Source of the DNA: Myxococcales bacterium UBA5297
GTDB taxonomy: Bacteria; Myxococcota; Myxococcia; Myxococcales; UBA5297
Assembly (NCBI GenBank): GCA_002408385.1
Contig: DHSB01000095.1
Span: forward strand, 75,696 to 84,814
DNA length: 9,119 nucleotides
Reading direction: 5' to 3'
The position numbers and the translations under genes were made by a program. Of the stretch, positions 5,664-9,119 are shown in pieces; the first letter of the stretch is position 1, and the number at the start of each line of letters is the position of its first letter. Under the pieces are notes generated by a model, which saw nothing but the letters and a program-made list of their open reading frames with translations, was not told the origin of the DNA and did not search any database.

Positions 5664-7334
5664 CTACGAGCTCGCCGCCGGCCCCGACCCCTGTTCGGTC
5701 GCGGGCCCTCGCCGCGCCAAGACCTTGAACGAGAGCCCGGCGAGCACCAGCGCCACCCCGAGCAGGAGCACGGCGACCGCGCCGAGAACGTAGCTGGGGT
5801 TCGCGCCGAAGAGATGGTCGCGCGCGAGCGCGCCGAGTGAGGTGAGGGTGACCGCGAACATGAACACCATCGGGATCTTCACGAAGGCGTTCTCCCGGGC
5901 CCGATGCGCGAGCCAGGCGGTGACCGCCAGCAGCGCGAGCGCGGCGAGGAGCTGATTGGCCGAACCGAAGATGGGCCAGATCTGCTTCCACGTCCCCGAG
6001 TAGGCGAGCGCGCCGGCGAGCACGACCGAGATTGTGGTTCCGACGTAGCGGTTGCGCGCGAGGAACGGACTGGGCCGCGCGGGCTCGCCGGCGACGCGCC
6101 GGGGCTCGAAGAACTCCTGGAAGGCGAAGCGAGAGAGGCGGGTCGCGGTGTCGAGCGAGGTCAGCGCGAAGGCGCTGACCGCGAGGGCGACGAAGTTGCT
6201 CATCGTCTGCGCGGGCAGGCCGAGCGCCGCGATCAGCTCGCCGAGCCCGACGCTGAAGGCGGCGACCGGGCCCGCGCCGCCCTTGGCCATGAAGGACTGG
6301 TAGCGATCGCCGGTGAGGCTGGCGACGGCGATGAGCGCGACCACCGCGAGCAGCGACTCGATGAGCATCGCCCCGTAGCCGACGGTCCGGGCGTCGGTCT
6401 CGCGGTCGAGCTGCTTGGCGGTGGTGCCCGACGAGACGAGCGAGTGGAAGCCGCTGATCGCCCCGCAGGCGACGGTGACGAAGAGCACCGGGAACAGGTA
6501 GCCGAGACCCTCGACATGCACCGAGGTGAACGCCGGCGCCTGCACCGTGGGGTTGGCGGCGACGATGCCCACCAGGCCAAGGGCCATCATCGCGTAGAGC
6601 AGGAAGCTGTTCAGGTAGTCGCGCGGCTGCAGGAGGACCCAGACCGGGGCCACCGAGGCGACGAAGACGTAGGCGAGCAGGAGGGCGACCCAGGCGTTGA
6701 AGGACAGCCTCAACGGGAAGAGGTTGCCGAGGACCAGGCAGCCGAACAGCAGTGCGACGCCGACGATGGTGGCGATGAGCAGCGGCGCCTTGAACCGGTA
6801 GAGCGCCAGGCCGAACCCGACCGCGAGCAGTATGAAGAGAACCGACGAGGTCGCCGCCTGCGGCACGTCGACGAAGGTCTGGGCGACGACGATGGTGAAG
6901 ACGGCGACCACGAGGATGAGCGTGGAGTACGAAAAGACGAGAAACAGCGTCTTGCCGGTGTGGCCGACGTACGCCTCGACCACCTCGCCGATGCTCTTGC
7001 CCTGGTGGCGGATGGAGGCCATCAACGACGCGAAGTCGTGGACGGCGCCGATGAAGACGCCGCCGATCAGGATCCAGAGGTAGACGGGCATCCAGCCGAA
7101 GGCGAGGGCGGTGGCCGGCCCGATGATCGGCGCGGCCCCGGCGATGCTCGCGAAGTGGTGCCCGAGCAGGACCGCCGGTTTCGCGGGGACGTAGTCGACC
7201 CCGTCGTTCAGCTCGTGCGCCGGGGTCTTGCGCTCCTCCGCCATGCCCAGCCACCCGGCGACGGTCCTGCCGTAGGTCAGGTGGGCGACGACGAAGCCGA
7301 TCAGGGCGAGCAGAAGCAGCCAGATCCCACTCAT
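5664..7334 (-). CDS. cstA: CstA-family carbon-starvation transporter (peptide/pyruvate uptake)
   Basis: A 556-residue polytopic inner-membrane protein of the CstA family. Characterised relatives in enterobacteria import peptides (CstA) or pyruvate (BtsT/CstA) during nutrient limitation, and the exact substrate here cannot be told from sequence. Family signatures are clear: LNDGVDYVPAKPAVLLGHHF (42-61) followed by ASIAGAAPIIGP, then HDFASLMASIRHQGKSIGE (99-117), GAISGFHSLVSSGTTAKQL (291-309), AFALTSLDTATRLSRF (389-404) and WPIFGSANQLLAALAL (453-468). Hydrophobic segments run from residue 4 to about 539. It is shorter than E. coli CstA (about 700 residues) and belongs to the compact form common outside the enterobacteria. 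The start at 7334 is supported by GAGGAG 4 bases upstream and by the family N-terminus (MSGIWLLLLALIGF). The open frame continuing to 7754 is low-complexity and not part of the protein. The gene is divergent from the cytochrome gene. Confidence 0.95.
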   Translation of the reverse strand: MSGIWLLLLALIGFVVAHLTYGRTVAGWLGMAEERKTPAHELNDGVDYVPAKPAVLLGHHFASIAGAAPIIGPATALAFGWMPVYLWILIGGVFIGAVHDFASLMASIRHQGKSIGEVVEAYVGHTGKTLFLVFSYSTLILVVAVFTIVVAQTFVDVPQAATSSVLFILLAVGFGLALYRFKAPLLIATIVGVALLFGCLVLGNLFPLRLSFNAWVALLLAYVFVASVAPVWVLLQPRDYLNSFLLYAMMALGLVGIVAANPTVQAPAFTSVHVEGLGYLFPVLFVTVACGAISGFHSLVSSGTTAKQLDRETDARTVGYGAMLIESLLAVVALIAVASLTGDRYQSFMAKGGAGPVAAFSVGLGELIAALGLPAQTMSNFVALAVSAFALTSLDTATRLSRFAFQEFFEPRRVAGEPARPSPFLARNRYVGTTISVVLAGALAYSGTWKQIWPIFGSANQLLAALALLAVTAWLAHRARENAFVKIPMVFMFAVTLTSLGALARDHLFGANPSYVLGAVAVLLLGVALVLAGLSFKVLARRGPATEQGSGPAASS

Positions 7335-7353
7335 GGCACTCCTCGGTGTAAGG

Positions 7354-7370
7354 CGCCGACCGCATCGGCG
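7354..7370 (-). repeat. Hairpin in the cstA leader
   Basis: CGCCGA (7354-7359) and TCGGCG (7365-7370) form a 6-bp stem with a 5-base loop. It lies between the predicted cstA transcription start and its GAGGAG ribosome binding site, ending about 10 bases upstream of that site. It may influence translation or stability; this is an inference from position only. Confidence 0.35.
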
Positions 7371-7379
7371 AAGAGGCGG

Positions 7380-7408
7380 AGGATAGACCTGCGGGGCCAG
7401 CCGGTCGA
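7380..7408 (-). promoter_or_regulatory. Candidate cstA promoter
   Basis: On the minus strand TCGACC (7408-7403) is followed after 17 bases by TATCCT (7385-7380). Each hexamer matches 4 of 6 bases of the sigma70 consensus, and the spacing is ideal. The predicted start of transcription near 7373 would give a leader of about 39 bases. The -35 box overlaps the inverted repeat at 7406-7428. Confidence 0.35.
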
Positions 7409-7428
7409 CAGGCGACGGCTTCCTGTCG
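7406..7428. repeat. Inverted repeat overlapping the cstA -35 box (possible operator)
   Basis: CGACAGG (7406-7412) and CCTGTCG (7422-7428) are perfect 7-base arms separated by 9 bases. The 16-base centre-to-centre distance is compatible with a dimeric regulator, and the left arm overlaps the candidate cstA -35 box. No regulator gene is in the window. Confidence 0.35.
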
Positions 7429-7765
7429 TCGACATCGAGGAGCTTGGCGCGTCGTCCGGTGCGGCGGCGGCAATCCGGCGAAGCGACGCTCCGGCCGAGA
7501 GCTGGAGAGGGGCTCCGCGGGGCCGCGGGCACGAAGGGCCATCGGCAGAGCGGACAGCGACCCGGAAGCCCGGTCTCAGCCGCCACCTCGAAGCGCGCCA
7601 GGCCCGCTGGACCAAGCGCGGGCGCCGACCCGCGCCTCGCGACCCCTGCGCCCGCGCGAGCGAGAGCGCTCCTCGCGCGCCGTTCTTCCGGTTCGCCCCG
7701 AGCGTCGACAGGCACCTCGACGGCGTCCCGGGGCGAGGAGCTCGATCGCCTCATTCCTCCCGATT

Positions 7766-7793
7766 CCTACTCGCGTTGACTGTCGCCTACTCG
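7766..7793 (+). promoter_or_regulatory. 8-bp direct repeat flanking the -35 box (possible regulator site)
   Basis: CCTACTCG occurs at 7766-7773, just before the -35 box, and at 7786-7793, inside the promoter spacer. The 20-base period is close to two helical turns, so both copies would face the same side of the DNA. Shorter CCTAC matches recur at 7797 and 7836. Confidence 0.35.
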
Positions 7794-7804
7794 AAACCTA
7801 CAGT
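7776..7804 (+). promoter_or_regulatory. Sigma70-type promoter of the cytochrome operon
   Basis: TTGACT (7776-7781, 5 of 6 consensus bases) and TACAGT (7799-7804, 4 of 6, with the key TA...T) are separated by exactly 17 bases. Transcription would start near 7811, giving a leader of about 43 bases that contains the GGAAGGA ribosome binding site at 7841-7847. This is the best promoter match I see in the window. Confidence 0.6.
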
Positions 7805-7853
7805 CGGCCGCCCTCCCGCCAGCCCGGGGAGCTCACCTACGGAAGGAATCCGG

Positions 7854-9062
7854 ATGAGCCGCATCCTCACGCTTCGCCTCGCCGCCGCGCTCGCCGGCCT
7901 CGCCGCGCTCCTCGCCTGCTCCGGCTCCTCCGAAGACCCCGCTCCCGACAAGGAGCTCGTCTCTTCGCGCTCGTACAAGGGCCACGAGAACGACGCCGAC
8001 TCGAACAACTTCGTCAACGCCTACCGCGCGACGGTGGGAACCCGGCTCGACGACTGCCAGACCTGCCACCGAGGGGGCGAGTTCACTGCGGGCGGCAGGA
8101 AGCTCACCAAGAACTCCTGCGACTACTGCCACCTCATCATCCACCCCGCCTCAGGCTTCGAGGAGAAGCAGCCCACCGCCTACGCCGAGACGCTCAACCC
8201 CTACGGCGCCGCCTACCGCGACGCCGGCCGCTCCAAGCAGGCGCTGCTCGACGTCGACGGGCAGGACAGCGACGGCGACGGGGCGGCCAACGGCGTGGAG
8301 ATCGCCGACCTGAAGTACCCGGGCGACCCGACGAGCAAGCCCGGCCAGCCGAACGCCCCGCAGAAGACCTTCACCCTGGCCGAGCTCGAGGCGCTCGCGG
8401 CCCACGACCAGTTCCAGCTCAACAACTCGACGAAGCAGGAGTTCGACGACTACGCGAGCTACAAGGGGGTGAAGCTGCGCGACCTGCTCGTCGCCGCCGG
8501 GGTCGACCCCGCGGACCCGAAGATCACCGGCGTCACGGTCATCGCCCCCGACGGCTACCTCAAGGACTTCTCCATCGAGCAGGTGAACAAGGCCTATCCC
8601 AAGGGCCTGTTCTACGCCGGCCTCGACACCGCGACCCTGGGCCCGGCCTGTGGCTTCGTCACCTATCCCGAGGAGCTGCCCGAGGGCCTGGTAGACGGCG
8701 GCGAGATCCCCGGGGAGCAGTGGCTGCTGCTCGCCTACGAGCGCGACGGCCGCCCGCTCGACCCCTGCAACCTCGACGTGACCGAGGGCAAGATCAACGG
8801 CGAGGGCCCGCTGCGCATCGTCGTCCCGCAGAGGAACCCGGGCCATCCCGACCGCGGCACCAAGTACTCGCCCTCCTCCTGCAACGACGGCCATGACTTC
8901 GACGCCGAGGCCGACCACAACGCCGGCGAGATGGTCCGCGGCGCGGTCGCCCTGCGCATCAACCCGCTGCCGGCCGGGGTCGAGGACTTCGACGCGCGCA
9001 ACGGCGGCTGGTCCTTCATCGCCAACTCGAGCCTGCTCGTCTACGGCTACGGAATCGAGTAG
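7854..9062 (+). CDS. GEGP-motif diheme c-type cytochrome lipoprotein
   Basis: A 402-residue exported protein, probably an electron carrier or redox sensor on the periplasmic or outer face of the envelope. Residues 1-22 are a lipoprotein signal peptide with lipobox LLAC (Cys22). Two heme c attachment motifs follow: CQTCH (68-72) and CDYCH (89-93). Residues 133-149 (DVDGQDSDGDGAANGVE) form an EF-hand/thrombospondin-type-3-like calcium loop, followed by DPTSKPGQP. Residues about 172-326 (VKLRDLLVAAGV, VTVIAPDGYLKDFS, WLLLAYERDGRPL, GEGPLRIVVPQ at 316-326) resemble the sulfite-oxidase-type molybdopterin fold, but I see no CAGNR-like molybdenum-ligand motif. GEGP at 316-319 matches the hallmark of a diheme family known from Geobacter-type bacteria. 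The C-terminus ends WSFIANSSLLVYGYGIE. Cysteines 266, 305 and 343 may form disulfides. The start at 7854 is supported by GGAAGGA 6 bases upstream and by the signal peptide. It is the first gene of an operon. Confidence 0.85.
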   Translation: MSRILTLRLAAALAGLAALLACSGSSEDPAPDKELVSSRSYKGHENDADSNNFVNAYRATVGTRLDDCQTCHRGGEFTAGGRKLTKNSCDYCHLIIHPASGFEEKQPTAYAETLNPYGAAYRDAGRSKQALLDVDGQDSDGDGAANGVEIADLKYPGDPTSKPGQPNAPQKTFTLAELEALAAHDQFQLNNSTKQEFDDYASYKGVKLRDLLVAAGVDPADPKITGVTVIAPDGYLKDFSIEQVNKAYPKGLFYAGLDTATLGPACGFVTYPEELPEGLVDGGEIPGEQWLLLAYERDGRPLDPCNLDVTEGKINGEGPLRIVVPQRNPGHPDRGTKYSPSSCNDGHDFDAEADHNAGEMVRGAVALRINPLPAGVEDFDARNGGWSFIANSSLLVYGYGIE

Positions 9063-9065
9063 CCG

Positions 9066-9119
9066 ATGGCGAGGCTCGCCTCCTTCGCCGGCGCGCTCGC
9101 CCTGCTCTTCGCGAGCGGC
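9066..9119 (+). CDS. Partial gene: secreted protein N-terminus (cut by window edge)
   Basis: ATG at 9066, 3 bases after the cytochrome stop, opens a frame to the window end that encodes MARLASFAGALALLFASG. A basic residue followed by a hydrophobic run is typical of a signal peptide, so the product is probably exported like the protein before it. The tight spacing suggests co-transcription and translational coupling with the diheme protein; only a weak GAG motif lies upstream. Only 18 codons are visible, so the function cannot be assigned. Confidence 0.6.
   Translation, partial: MARLASFAGALALLFASG

Larger units (their letters stand above)
7335..7853. other. Divergent intergenic region, cstA and cytochrome operon
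   Basis: This 519-base region separates the two divergent genes and holds their promoters at its two ends. The middle (about 7440-7740) is G+C rich with no recognisable gene; the minus-strand frame that runs through it in phase with cstA is arginine/serine-rich low-complexity sequence without a conserved start. Confidence 0.6.

Noticed and set aside
7335..7754. N-terminal extension of cstA by 140 codons
   Set aside because: The added residues are Arg/Ser/Pro-rich and lack membrane segments, while ATG at 7334 has a strong GAGGAG site and the family-typical N-terminus.
5904..9062. Plus-strand open frame of 1052 codons spanning the antisense of cstA and the cytochrome gene
   Set aside because: Its first two-thirds are Arg/Glu/Asp/Gly-rich low-complexity sequence antisense to the clear cstA coding region. 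Only the part from 7854 is real, with its own promoter, ribosome binding site and signal peptide.
1..9119. CRISPR array, toxin-antitoxin pair, retron or multi-gene defence island
   Set aside because: No regularly spaced repeats, no reverse transcriptase, no paired small genes and no cas-like proteins are present. The DUF1016 nuclease is the only defence-associated family seen.

Overview
The window is very G+C rich (about 70% by eye). It carries five complete protein-coding genes and the first codons of a sixth. The gene set is a SpoIID/LytB lipoprotein, a stand-alone TonB-type protein with a long acidic/proline linker, a CstA transporter and a multi-domain diheme lipoprotein with a GEGP motif. 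Together with the codon bias, this suggests a Gram-negative bacterium of the Myxococcota/'deltaproteobacterial' kind, for example Anaeromyxobacter-like. That placement is an inference; no rRNA or other marker is present.

Layout. Positions 1-588 hold no convincing gene. They contain a cluster of hairpins and a 12-bp direct repeat that looks like a decayed mobile-element end. Four genes follow on the minus strand, each separated from the next by 240-370 bases, so each is probably transcribed separately. They are a DUF1016/YhcG-type PDDEXK nuclease (589-1716), a TonB-domain envelope protein (1958-3193, TTG start), a SpoIID/LytB-domain lipoprotein (3562-5352) and a CstA-family carbon-starvation transporter (5664-7334). 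A 519-base divergent region then separates cstA from a plus-strand operon. That operon starts with a diheme c-type cytochrome lipoprotein (7854-9062) and continues, 3 bases after its stop, into a gene for a protein with a signal peptide that is cut by the window edge (9066 onward).

How the genes fit together. Most of the window is ordinary cell-envelope and housekeeping content: peptidoglycan glycan-strand processing (SpoIID), periplasm-spanning force transduction (TonB-like), peptide or pyruvate uptake (CstA) and extracytoplasmic electron transfer (diheme protein). I see no shared pathway linking them. The divergent cstA/cytochrome region has the best regulatory signals: a near-consensus sigma70-type promoter for the cytochrome operon with an 8-bp direct repeat spaced 20 bp around its -35 box, and a weaker cstA promoter overlapped by an inverted repeat.

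The most unusual items are two 19-bp perfect palindromes inside the nuclease gene whose 13-bp cores are exact reverse complements of each other; the architecture of the diheme protein (two CXXCH hemes, a calcium-binding-like DxDxDG loop, and a C-terminal domain resembling the sulfite-oxidase fold without the molybdenum-binding cysteine motif); and a possible SPOR-like segment ahead of the SpoIID domain. I found no CRISPR array, tRNA, rRNA, intact insertion sequence or clear multi-gene defence system.
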